Shown piece after piece: positions 52,694 to 63,904 of a stretch of 64,000 nt of DNA. A program made the position numbers and the translations under genes. The notes under the pieces are model-generated. The model did no database searches and was not told the DNA's origin. It saw only the letters and a list, made by a program, of their open reading frames with translations. The DNA is from Amyloporia xantha (lineage: Eukaryota; Basidiomycota; Agaricomycetes; Polyporales; Adustoporiaceae), in contig JAYKKR010000013.1 in the NCBI GenBank assembly GCA_036971615.1, forward strand, positions 62,001-126,000. The letters are read 5' to 3'. Numbering within the stretch: the first letter of the stretch is position 1; each line of letters begins with the position of its first letter.

Positions 52694-53764
52694 CTAAAAA
52701 CTCGGCTTCGACGAATCTACGATAGAAACAAGCGTGATCGTGAACCCCGAGACGCCCACTATCTCCAACTGACCACCAGTAATCGGCCCGCTCACATTGA
52801 TCCCTGTCTCGGCCGACGTAAGATCAATCTTCCCTGCTCCTATCTCCCCGTAGAAGTATTGATTTCCGCAGAGATCCTCGTCCTTGGAATACGTGAGGGT
52901 AACATCGCTCCCGCTGAACGACGCAACGCCAACAGCAATGTGCATGGCAAGTTCGATCACTTGCGTGCTGGGTAGCTTGAATGTGCCCTTGATGTGAACT
53001 GTCGGGCTAACGCCGGGAGGTTGCGACGACACGCTGCCTTGGAGTTTCAGCGACCCTGCCATATTGACTACACAGTTGCGACAGACAAGTGGATGAGCAT
53101 TCTGCCTACACTCGTAAATGTAGATGCGTACCTCCAGTCCGAGGAGAAAATACCTGTCAGCAACAGTCGCCCGCAATATTAGGCTATATTTCACACAAAA
53201 TGGGATCCCAGCGCGACTCACGGACACAAGCACGAACCCCGAGACATCTGTTTCCTCCGCTGGACCACCAGTAATCGACCCGCTCACATTGATTCCTGTC
53301 TCGGGCAACGTAAGATCCATCTTCCCTGCTCCTATCTCCCCGTAGAAGTATTGAGTTCCGCAGAGATCCGTCTCCTTGGAATATGTGAGGGTAAGATCGC
53401 TCCCGCTGAACGACGAAACACCGACGACAAGGTGCATGGCAAGTTTGATCTCTTGCGTGCTGGGCAGTGTGAATGTCCCCGTGATGTGTACTGTCAGGCT
53501 AGAGCTAGCGGGTTGCGATGACAGGGAACCTTGGGCTTCCTGCAATATGTGGACTGTATCGATGGGATAGATGTCAAACGGTAGAGGACCAATCGGCAAC
53601 TTGTCGCCTAGACAGTTGTGACAGGCGATTGGATGAGCATTCTGCGACATGTCGACTAGACGGTCGCGATAGACAAGTGGATGAGCATTCTGCCTATATT
53701 GATAAATACAGATGCGTACCTCTACTCTGAGGACACAACAACTATCAGCAACAGTCAGCTGCAA
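52694..53764 (-). CDS. Two tandem subtype B copies in one 356-codon ORF
   Basis: The ORF holds two complete family units. Unit 1 (about residues 77-184; QGSLSSQPASSSLTVHI, GSDLTLTYSKETDLCG, DVSGFVLVSV) is followed by about 50 residues of linker and unit 2 (MAGSLKLQGSVSSQPPGVSP, ATG at 53062, to the stop at 52694). The linker repeats the N-terminal leader (ADRYFLLGLEVRIYIYECRQ against ADSCCVLRVEVRICIYQYRQ), so the tandem unit is leader plus gene. A GTGAGT donor directly after unit 1 (SV) suggests either an intron joining the units or that unit 1 is a gene of its own. The most conservative reading is two genes, with unit 2 at 52694-53062. Confidence 0.65.
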   Translation of the reverse strand: MQLTVADSCCVLRVEVRICIYQYRQNAHPLVYRDRLVDMSQNAHPIACHNCLGDKLPIGPLPFDIYPIDTVHILQEAQGSLSSQPASSSLTVHITGTFTLPSTQEIKLAMHLVVGVSSFSGSDLTLTYSKETDLCGTQYFYGEIGAGKMDLTLPETGINVSGSITGGPAEETDVSGFVLVSVSRAGIPFCVKYSLILRATVADRYFLLGLEVRIYIYECRQNAHPLVCRNCVVNMAGSLKLQGSVSSQPPGVSPTVHIKGTFKLPSTQVIELAMHIAVGVASFSGSDVTLTYSKDEDLCGNQYFYGEIGAGKIDLTSAETGINVSGPITGGQLEIVGVSGFTITLVSIVDSSKPSF

Positions 53765-54309
53765 TTTTCCAATTTTTCAGGCTACCTTGCACACAAGAAT
53801 GGGAACTCAGTGCGACTCACGGACATCACTTAAGGCTGGTATAGTCTTATAGCACTAGGCCTTCCACTTGGGCGCTGATTATAAACGTCTCATTTGGGGC
53901 ACGGAGTACGCTATACAATGCACACGGGAACAGAAAGATCTTAACACATTCAGTACGTTGCTTATATTGTTTCTAAACTTAGACCGAAACGGTCATTCAG
54001 CCTCGCATCTATACAATGGCATGCGCGACTGACCACACACAAGCTGTTCCGAGACCATCCATCACTTCCTGAGTGCAACTGGCCTAGTCCACGTTGTTAT
54101 ACTAAGCGCGATGATTCCATGTTAACAGCGCGCCGAGCTTGCCGAAGCTGTTCGCCAACCCTACGAATCATGTGTCAAGAGCGTTCACTCTATCACCATA
54201 TAGCAAGTCAATGGCGCTGCACTATCGCGATCGCGACAACACTCCTCAGCGGTCGGAAGATGCCCCTCACGTATCCCAACATTAAGGACCTATTGTGAAG
54301 TTAGTACTC
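53765..54309. repeat. Duplicated block
   Basis: Colinear with about 29060-29720 (CTCATTTGGGGCACGG, CATTCAGCCTCGCATCTA, TGGCCTAGTCCACGT). Confidence 0.55.
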
Positions 54310-54520
54310 TCAGGTGTATAGGAACGGGGCACCTCTCAATATCATTCTCGCCCGGACCGGGTGAGTATCATTGGGGCGATTTTGGACGAGCCCCAAGAAC
54401 GATATCTCGAGATATTGAACCTTCTTCATCGCTAGCACACCGCACCAGTCGAAGAAGGTAGTCGAGCTAGATAGGGGTGCATTTGTTAGCTCGTAGTTAT
54501 TACGCAACCAGTGCGGAGAA
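54310..54520 (-). pseudogene. Partial copy 2 of the unrecognised 29667 ORF
   Basis: FFDWCGVLAMKKVQYLEISF matches copy 1; the frame then diverges and ends early (RARMILRGAPFLYT). Probably decayed. Confidence 0.4.
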
Positions 54521-55016
54521 TGGGATCGCCATCTCAGTGCGATGGCTGTTGTTACGCTTGCTATGAGAGACAGATCCATCCGCGACGGCCATCGAGGGCC
54601 AGGCTCAAGGCGCAAGACCCTCTAGTACTTCATGCAATCAGAACCCAGTTTAAGGTAGTGCTGAAGCATTGGACAGCCAGATTACAGTCATAAATGTTGC
54701 GATGCAACCAAAATGAATGTGACCAATGTCCACGCTGAGAGCTAGCACCGTCATTTGAGTAAATACCCGGGGCCGCGGAGGTAGCTCGCAGCCGACCGTC
54801 ACTTATGGCACGACTGTTGCAGCAGCGTCCTACTCCTACAGCTATGTCAGTGTACCGAAGCATTCAAATGCCGACATGGTGATACTATACTCACAATCAA
54901 ACCCTCGCCAGCGTTGTATATGCCGACTTGAGCGGCCAACGCAACGCATACAACATCTAGAGTCTAGAATGCTAGTGGGGTGCAGTTCATATCAACGGTA
55001 AGAGGCTGAGAATTAT

Positions 55017-56702
55017 GAGTAGAAATAAAGTTACTTTTTCGACGAACTTTGGGAACTTTTGCTCACCAGACAGACTGGAGGTAACTTTTCCCACGCTGGC
55101 GACATCGTTACTTTTGACTTCTGGCAGTGTCTTCTGCAATACCACTGCCTGCCGTACGCGTTTCCTCGATGTCCGGAGTGCCACTCGGTGCTGTCGCCGC
55201 TGCAACAGCAACAGTTTCTCTCCAGTTCTATTCTCATTCTTATTGTCACTCTTGCTGCAACTCTTGACGTCACGTCGGATAGCCTGGACGCTGCCCGTCC
55301 TTTTGTCGTCGAGTAATGTTTTTCGCCCATAACTCTTCAGTCTGAGGGCGGCGTCTTACTTCCCTACCGCCACCGATGTGCCCACCTATAAGCACGCAGT
55401 CCACGCGCTTAGCCCCCGCCTGTGCCTACTCCGACGCCCGCCTCGCATTCCTCGGCGACTACGAATATGATCTAGGCCAGGGGAGCTGATCCCACTGGGT
55501 GTGTGGCGGAGCTGGGATGCAGATGCAGAGGCTTGGGCATGGTATTGAGGGCTGCTTTGAGGACGTGGAGTGTCTCGCAGGTGGCAGATGCATGTCGGCA
55601 CAGTGCTCGCTCCCCGCCTTTGACTAACTTTTGCTAACTTTTGCTAACTTCTGTGGACTTATGTAACTTTGAGCAACTTTCTGTTGCATTCATGAACTTT
55701 TCCTAACTGTACTTAACTTTCTAAACAAGGGTCTATAAAACTTTTTGTTTCGCCTCACATCTACGAGCTGGGCGCCTCGGTCAACCTCCTCTCCCATTAT
55801 CTTGGTATGTAACCCATTCTCATAGTCCGTGAGCACATCACGACGTGCTCACTACCCGCAGGCCAACATCCTGTCCCACTGGATCCCATTTCGCGCATTC
55901 CACACCCCTGTGGCACTCAGGTGCATTTCCTCTGCACTCAGGTCACCCACACACCCGAGTTCTGTGCACCCACCTCCTCTGTCTTGGCAATGGGTGGCCA
56001 CAACTCTCGAAAGAAAGCCCGAGCCGGAGTCTGAGCCCACACCCACTCCTGTACCCGAGCCCAAGCCTGCACCCGAGCCCGTTGCAAGTGAGGACCCGAC
56101 AGAGGACGAGGAATCATGTACGATTGCTGACCTGCTCAAGCAAGATGAGCCAGCTCTTCGCGGCGACTGTTATACGGGTAGGTTTCGGAGAGCAACACAC
56201 TCACAGCGTAGGTGAAACAACAGAAAAGGAAGTAAATAATAAAACAAAATAAGCTCTCCTCCTCGACCTAAATAACAGTACCAAGGCGAGTAGCAGTCAC
56301 TCCGACTGTCAAGTGCGCACATCACCCGGCAAGGAGCCAAGGTGGCATACAGCACTGTCGGTCTGGAGTATGCAAGCTTCAAGCTTCGCGGTGATTGTTA
56401 TACGGGGAGGTTTTGGAGAGCAACGCGCTGCCGGCGAAGGTGAAAGAATGGCAGCGCAGGACTGGCCAGAAAGACGTGGCGCAGTGGACGAAGTGCGGGA
56501 AGTTAGTTTGTCGGGCGCCCAACTTCTGCCCCGTGACAACGGAACTTTCCTAACTGGCGCTAACTTGGCTAGACGGACAGAGACTTAGGGCCAAAAGTTA
56601 AACGAGACAAATTAACTTTTTATGACTTAAAGTTAACACAAGTTACTTAAAAGTTACTTTTGTAAGGGGAAGTTAGTTTGTCAAGTACAAATGTGAACCG
56701 TC
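55017..56702. mobile_element. 1.69-kb unclassified insertion with 9-bp flanking repeat
   Basis: GAGAATTAT flanks both sides (55008-55016, 56703-56711), and the left flank aligns with the uninterrupted block near 30585. The interior is dense in AACTTTT, AGTTACTTTT and TAACTT motifs near both ends. It also holds an internal imperfect direct duplication (TATACGGGTAGGTTTCGGAG near 56173, TATACGGGGAGGTTTTGGAG near 56400). A 9-bp duplication fits Mutator-like elements, but I cannot see convincing terminal inverted repeats and no transposase is present. Classification is tentative. Confidence 0.45.
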
Positions 56703-57106
56703 GAGAATTATCCATTACTCCAAGTTACACAGCCAGAGCCTCGGATAGCCTGAGTCCCAACCCGGCGAGGATGGCCCGTGGACAATTCCGAAATATGTGC
56801 CAGGTCCAATTTAAATCGCCCCAGACCTAAGTAGCGCAATTTTGTATCAGATACCGCAAAAAGTGTCCGCCCACACTGGGACCGCCCAGAGCTTCACCCG
56901 GGGCTATATGTTGCGTGCATGTGACGCATATTACGTAAGAGACGCGACGCGCTTGGACGCGCCTCGACGCGTCCCGACGCGTCAGGCCAGCACGTCTGCT
57001 CCGTCTTTGCTTTCTCCATCCCTGAGGCGCGATTCAGCCACAGATGACTCCTCCGAATCCAGAATGTGCGCGCATCTATCAGTTCTGTGTTGCCGAATGC
57101 TGACCC

Positions 57107-60100
57107 ATGACTGTAGGGTGGGAAGCCGTCAGAGACGCAGAGGGCAATTCGTGCTGGCGTTGCAAGCTGTGCGCAGATGGCATTGCGCGCCGCATTTTTC
57201 GCGTCGCCATCCATGAGAAATCAATCTGCCACATGTGTCTGGTTGAAAGACACGCGCTCATGCAAGCAGCTTGTGACGTTCCGCCCAGCACTGCTTCCCC
57301 AGAGTCGCTACCTGGTTCGCGAGTCCTACAGGGCCTGGTGGATGATGGTTTGCGCAATTTGCTTCTGTCGATGATCCCTCAGTCCGCCAGGGCCGAGTAT
57401 GACGCACACCCAGAGTCAGACCAATCTCTGGACTCACAACCGTCGCCACCGCCATCATGGTCACACTTCAACTGGAATTTGTTCGAAGCGACAGAGCTGA
57501 CGCGTTTGGAACCTTCCCTGCAAGAACAGGGAGTTACGTCTATTGCTCAAGGCCTTCTGGACTGGCTTGAAGCGACGCCTGAAGATCTGGATTCCGACGA
57601 GGACGATAATGAGAGGTCAGATCCCGGAGATGAGATCGAGCCAGAGTTGGCCTCCGAAATGAGCGCGAACATTGATGGTTGGTGGTTCATATTTTCCATG
57701 GGGTCTTCTCATATCAGCTAAATCTCGTGTATAGACAGCGGGGCTTCGGCTGACGAGCCGGCGCGCAAACGTGCCCGCCATTAATATTCTAACGCACTGG
57801 ACGAATCTCGTGAGTGGTTCCCATGGCATGACAAAATTGTGAGTGAATTACCAGTCTGTAAAACGATCCGCGTTAATCAGCTCTATGTAGACATGCACCT
57901 TGGACATACTCATGCATCTACCCCGTTCGGTGTTCTCCCAGCGCCAACTTGACCTGTTTCTCTGGTTGCTGCGGGTCAACGATGTTGACGACGTGCCTTC
58001 GGTGAAGTCCATGCAGAGCTTGAACGCCGTTTTGCAAAAGATGTGCGGGATAGCTTCCATTAAGTACAAGGGCGCGCTAGGTCACAATTACTATGTGAAC
58101 AGCTTGAGGCAGATCCTAGCACAGGTAAGTGAAACAGAATCACGTCAGGTGGTACTGCAATGACGATTACACCAGGAGATGGCCAATCCAAAGGTTCACC
58201 CTTACCTCCACTTCTACCCTGAGGATTGTGCTGGGCAGCCATTAGCGGAAGCGCGCCAAGCATCACGTTGGCTGCATGAAATCCCAGATGATCAGCTGAC
58301 ACCCATGGCCCGTATCCGGAAGAAGGACTACTACATCCACGAGCCTGTTATGCTAACTGACGGGACAATCTGTATGCCCGTGCGATGGTTCTCACGTCGC
58401 GAGGGTGAAAGACAAGTGTTATACGCCAAGTGTTGGAGGATGCAGGTGGTTACACGGGAGACGGCACAGTTCTGGCGCGTCATTCGTTGCGATGATCTTG
58501 AGGTTCATGAAAGGTTGTTCATGAAGAACTTCGTGGAGCTGCGTGCAGATGCTGAGCGTATCTATGGGATCCCTGATCCTGCCAAGATTCTTGGTGCGTG
58601 ATAGTTGCCACGTACATCTGGGTGCTGCGGTGCGGTCTTGAAACTGATTTCACTTATTCTGACTGTAGATGTAGAAGATACAAATTCTGGCAGTCGCACG
58701 GCTTGGACGTTCACAGATCCCGTCACTGGCAATCGTTGGTGCGCACGCGCGCAAGGACACAGGGTTTGCAGCCTCGCAATGTGGCTCTACTGCGACGATA
58801 CCTCAGGCAACCTGTCAAAGAAGTGGAACGCGCACAATAGCTTCCTGTTCACGGCCGCTGGCCTCCCGCGCACAGAGGCCCAGAAGGAATATAATGTTCA
58901 TTTCTTATCAACCTCCAACATCGCCTCACCGCTAGAGATGCTTGATGGAATTGTGGAACAACTGGAGTGCGTCAATCATATTGACGCGGATCGTCACATA
59001 GCACTGACGATGACACTACAGGGATGCACAGGCGAATGGCATATGGGCATGGGATTGTACGAGTCATGAGGCCGTACTCATTGTCCCGTTCATTCTTGCA
59101 ATGCTAGGCGACAATCCAATGCAAAGTGAGTTCGCCTGTCATATTGGCTTGCGTGGGAAACTATTTTGCAGGGCGTGCTGGGTGCACGGGAAGGATTCAC
59201 TTACAGCTACGGAGGGCGAGGGTCAGTGAAACGAGAAGTGACTTGGTGTTCTATGTGCTCATTGTAGGAGTCTAGGAACTGGCAGCATCATGAGTGATGA
59301 CGCGAGCGATGCAGGAAGCTCCCAAGGCTCGAATAGTGATCTGGCGAGCAACGCCGATGACCAAAGTGAGGAGGGAACTGGGGCGGGCCCTCCCGTGGGC
59401 CCGCGGCAAAAACTAAGGGGCGCCGGAAGCAGGTGCTTGAGAGTATGACGAGCATGGTGAAAAGAGTAAAGGCATTCATCAAAGTAAGGAACTTGCTGCT
59501 CCCTCTCATTGTCATGGGGCTTTAACGTGACATTGTCAGCCCGGCCGTCCACGCTCCAAGGAAGAGACTACCGCCACTCTGCGGACATATTTCGATGAAG
59601 CGCGGGTTTTACACAGCAAGACCAAGGTGTCTGCGCTACGCACGGAATCTGGAATCAAGGATACCTATCAAATGTTCTTCTTGGACAAGCTTTTTGACTC
59701 ATACAAGAATCGCCACACCACGGAGTCCAAGCAAGCCGCATTGGACGCCGCGTTATGTGCCCTGCCTGATTCAATTACTAGCCCAATCTGGCGGATTAGA
59801 GGTATTTTCCCCGTTCCCTGATGCTCATCGCACGAAGACTGAGTGCGACTGCGCTTATTAAGGGCTCAATTCGCATCAAGATACTCCTGTGGAGATCCTG
59901 CATGTCGTGCTCTTGGGCTTCGTCAAGTACATGTGGCGTGATGTGATACAAAACCAGATCAAAGACAAAGACGACAAGAAGAGTCTGCTGGCGACACGCC
60001 TCTCATCATTGGATGTCTCAGGCCTTGGCATTTCGCCCCTGGCTGGGCAGACACTTGTGCAATATTCAGGTTCTCTGACGGGTCGGGACTTTCGTGTCAT

Positions 60101-61606
60101 TGCGCAGACCGCGCCATTTGTTCTGTATGATTTAGTGACAGATGACTGTAGGGAGACGTGGCTAGCTCTGTCCAAGTTGGTCCCTCTCATCTGGCAACCA
60201 GAAATCTCAGACGTTGAAGCACATTTGGTATGTGGCCCCATGGAGGATTATGTTACGGATGGGATCTGCTGGACATTACTGATTTCGTTTGGATTATCTC
60301 ACAGGCATTGCTCGAGAAAGAGATTCAGCATTTCATGCTCTGTGCTGCTCGATGGACCGTGCAATGGTTTAACAAGCCCAAGTTCCACATTTTCCTCCAC
60401 TTGGTCTCGCATATCCGACGGTTTGGTCCGGCCATTCTTTTCGCTACAGAAGCATTTGAATCATTCAATGCTGTGATCCGTGCGAAGAGTGTCCACTCGA
60501 ATCGTCATGCACCCTCCCGTGACATTGCACGCACATTTGCCCAAGGGAACCGCATTCGCCATCTCATGAGCGGTGGGTTCTTCTTGAGTGAGGGTGGCAA
60601 TCATTTCCATGCGAGCGCGTGGAGAACGGTAGGCCCGGGGCCACTCCGCCTTGTTGATGAGCCCTCAGGGACGATCGTCCATCATTACCTTGGTCTTAAT
60701 ATCAAGCGCCAGGCTCCCTGTGGTATGTGTAGGCATAGAAATATTAAGGCTATGGGCCCGAGAGCTCAAGTTCATGAATCTAGAGGTACATGCATTTCGG
60801 ATGGCAAGCCGCCTCGCCCATTCACCAGCATACTTGCAGGGCGAAAGCTTCCGGAATCCATTCCTCATGCTGAGCATCATAGGTTCAAGACAGGCAAGTT
60901 GTGCTACCTGCGTAATGGCGATGCTTGTGCACCTGGTCAGTATGTCATTGTCCAAAATCCAAATGACATCGCACGCACCTATGTAGCTCGAGTCGAAGAG
61001 ATTATTCAACTGAAAGGTTCCTCTGCTGACAACATGGGCATACCGGATGCAATACTGGTGCAATCCGCCGATAGCTCCCATGCTGCACCCGCATATCACA
61101 TGCCTCGTTTGGCTCTGACCGACATTTGGGGCCTTGTGCGTCTTGAGGTATGCCTGAAGATGGAACTATTCTAGCTGCCATGAGTATACTGATGCATAGC
61201 TACACAGGATATCCTTTGTACTGTCAATACGCAGCATAACTGTGCCCATAACAAATGTGACACTTCCGGATTCCGTTTTGTCTATCAAGAACGTGAACGC
61301 ACTGATCAAACACGGGCCATCGTGTCCCACTCGCAACCCAGTGATTTGGTTCTCAACCTCGCACAGATGCGAGACACTATGCACTTACAAAAGTTTCGTC
61401 CGGCCCCCGATCCTCCGTTGGACGCTGAACAAGTTATCATGGCGAGTGTGGCACGGGAGATTGCAATGCGAAAGGTGGGAGGCCACGACACGAGGGTCTC
61501 CAAAGTGATAGGGAAGAAAGTGAGAGGTTCTGCATCACCGCATCGAGTAGCTGAGCTACAGGTCAGGAAACCGACGACAGCCCCGAGTGCAGAGCCTCCC
61601 GTTTGA
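57107..61606 (+). pseudogene. Large Tnp2-like transposon gene of basidiomycete type, decayed
   Basis: Exon segments in order: a Cys-rich start (CWRCKLC, CHMC at 57160-57240); MHLPRSVFSQRQLDLFLWLL (57907); HPYLHFYPEDCAGQPLAEAR (58190); GNRWCARAQGHRVCSLAMWL (58728); NAHNSFLFTAAGLPRTEAQK; LGDNPMQSEFACHIGLRGKL (59107); HVVLLGFVKYMWRDVIQNQ (59900); FGPAILFATEAFESFNAVIR (60430); and a final block to 61606 (HNCAHNKCDTSGFRFVYQER). Such proteins of about 1000 or more residues recur in Agaricomycete genomes with CACTA-like elements. The exact family name is uncertain. Breaks: an in-frame TAA at 57782, a frame change near 59030 and another in an A run near 59413. Termini of the element were not found. 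Confidence 0.6.
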
Positions 61607-61980
61607 CGATTGCAGAGAGGTACATGTAGCACGCATCGTAGAATATATCTTGGCTCACCTTCACAAATACTACCACCTGGCCCAATTTGCTACTGCGCAT
61701 TGCAGAGCTGGTTTGCGTGCGTGCACCTTTCAAAGATCTACGACACGGGGACATTGAAGTCTTTGATCGAATTGGAGGAGTCCACCATGATATGGAGATC
61801 TGAGAGACGCCCGCTTGCTCATGCCGCACGCTGTAAGGAATGGGTACGCGCTACCCTATGAACGGACGGTAGGGCAGGACGAGACAGCGGAACGGAGGAG
61901 ATGCGATCACGCGGGACAAAGGAGCTCGGCGGAAGCAAGCATGGCATTCGAACGGAACGACTACAGGACGGAACGCTAAT
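61607..61980. other. No gene supported
   Basis: Sequence between the Tnp2-like gene and the convergent gene, with no conserved ORF. Confidence 0.4.
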
Positions 61981-62774
61981 CTACGGTCGACAAGTCGATG
62001 GGAGCGTCGGGCCCTTCCCCGCCGACGTCAGAGAACGAACGGTGGCGCGGGGGACGATAAATAGTCTCCCAGTGGTAACGGAAATCCTCCTCCGCAGGGG
62101 TACGGGCCCGCGAGGGACCTCCCTCCCGACGTCCTCCCTCCCTCCCAGAGCATGAGCGGCAACACGGATCGAGTGCTCTAGGTCTTCGAACGCCCGCGGA
62201 TAGGGACACATACGGTCCAAAGTGTCCGAGAACTGGCGGGCGACAAGTTCGAGCCGTTCTAAAGCTTCATCGGTACGTTCCTCGGCGATGCGGGGAGGGG
62301 TCCAGAAGGCCTCTTCCGTGTACAACGGGAGGGGAGGCGGAGTACCAGCTTCGTCCCGCTGCGCATTGGAACGAACCTCGTCGGGGCTCCAGGCGATCCC
62401 AGGATAGGGGACTGCACCGCGATGGCTCAGGGAGGAGCGGAAGATCGAGTCGATGTAGTGGACGAGCTCGCGGAGGGTGACGAAGGCAGTGAGCGGAGGG
62501 AGCGTGAGGTTCCCCGCGGCTATGGCTTGGGCTCGAGCTTCATAGGCAAGGCGCTGCGGGACGGGACGTGAGGGGAAGGAAAGAGAAGTAAAAGAGAAGG
62601 TGGACAAACCAGCAGCCAGCGCACTCCGTGCGCCCAGGCAAGCCAAGCAGCCGGATCGGAAGGGCGGAATGAAGGCTCAACAACGCACTCAGCGCGAAGC
62701 ACGTCTACGAGGAGGAGGTAGCGGCGGACATGGAGGGAACCGATGGGGTCGGTGGGTTCGGCAGGCTCAGACAT
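61981..62774 (-). CDS. Unrecognised two-exon protein (about 240 residues)
   Basis: Exon 1 starts at 62774 (MSEPAEPTDPIGSLHVRRYL, then RAECVVEPSFRPSDP and AAWLAWAHG). A 68-nt GTGCGC...CCCGCAG intron joins it in frame to RLAYEARAQAIAAGNLTLPP, TLRELVHYIDSIF, then a P/R/E-rich C-terminal part ending at 61981. GC-rich with a basic, proline-rich tail; no known domain. It lies convergent to the Tnp2-like gene and could be that element's second ORF, as accessory ORFs are common in such transposons, but this is a guess. Confidence 0.5.
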
Positions 62775-63562
62775 GGCGAATGAGGCGAAGGGAGGGAAGA
62801 GCGCGGAAGGAGGATAAGTAAGTCAGGGGAAGAGTCGGAGGGGAGGTAGCGGGAGGTAGCGGGAGGAAGCGGGAGGGAGAGTGACGTGGCAGCGCACGCG
62901 GGACAAGGTATATATGAGGAAGGGGGACGAGGCGGAAGGGGCATCTACCATCTGGTACGAGCTGCGACTGGGATTTTGACTTTCACGCGACCGGGTTTTC
63001 TTGCTCAGCGGAGCTACACTGCGTTTTACTTCTACGAGAGGGCGAGCAAGCGGCTTGACCCATTTTACTGCGATTCGGGATATCTACTGCGTACTTAGGA
63101 CTGCGACTGCGACTTGCCTGGGATAGCACACATAGAGCGCCCCCCATATACCTACGAGTCTCTAGCTCAATCAATTCTTTTCTCTCTTGCTCATCCTCCG
63201 TGCCAGACGCTGCGAACGTCTTCACTCCTCTTCCCCTTCGACTCATTGATCTGTTCCTTCCAGGTGTGCTTATCGCACAGCGGGAGGAGCACCAAGCCTT
63301 ACAACGCATTCAGAACTTATGCCTCTCCATGTTCATGACCCCAGAAACTGGATTGCGCGCTCCAAATGTCATATGGCAAGAACTGGACACAATCCGACGT
63401 CCGTACGGTTCAAGTAGATCAGCTTGCATGCCACGAGAATGGTGGTCTACTATTCCAGTGCACCCGTAGGCCTGCTGCGTGATCCGGGAAGGGGAGCCTT
63501 CACATATGACCATGCCACTGAATTGCATTAAGTGAGTCTTTTAGCTTTTGAATCCTGACATG
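62775..63562. other. GC-rich stretch, no firm gene
   Basis: 62820-62880 has a short GGGAGGTAGC/GGGAGGAAGC tandem. At 63260-63470 the plus strand is open (SMFMTPETGLRAPNVIWQEL, REWWSTI) and may be an exon of an unrecognised gene. Confidence 0.35.
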
Positions 63563-63904
63563 CTACGAGAATCCTGGATACTGAGTACCCGGGCGATCAG
63601 GAACGTCAAGTCCATGTTCCATGAGCACAGCCACCAAAATGTCACTCCACACCTCAAGGCCCTCCATGTCTCCACGAAGCGTATCAAGTTTTTCTTGTAA
63701 GTCAGCCGAGAACTCCTCGAGGCGAGTCATCTTCACGCTGCGCCATGCTCGAACAGCTGATAGGACTTGATTTTCGTACTCCTCGACGGTCATTTCTGCC
63801 CCTCCTGCTGCAAGGTCTGGGTCACTCGTGGCAGATGAATGAGTTGGCATGGGTACTATTGAGGCAGGGCACTCTTGCCGCTGCCTCTGTATTCCGTCGT
63901 CCAA
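63563..63904 (-). CDS. Unrecognised exon with helical charged region
   Basis: 113 open codons ending at a stop at 63563. The stretch MTVEEYENQVLSAVRAWRSV through RLEEFSADLQEKLDTLRGDM is heptad-like and probably helical or coiled coil. The upstream part may be intron or UTR. Likely a 3'-terminal exon of a gene extending towards or beyond the window edge; family unknown. Confidence 0.35.
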   Translation of the reverse strand: MDDGIQRQRQECPASIVPMPTHSSATSDPDLAAGGAEMTVEEYENQVLSAVRAWRSVKMTRLEEFSADLQEKLDTLRGDMEGLEVWSDILVAVLMEHGLDVPDRPGTQYPGFS

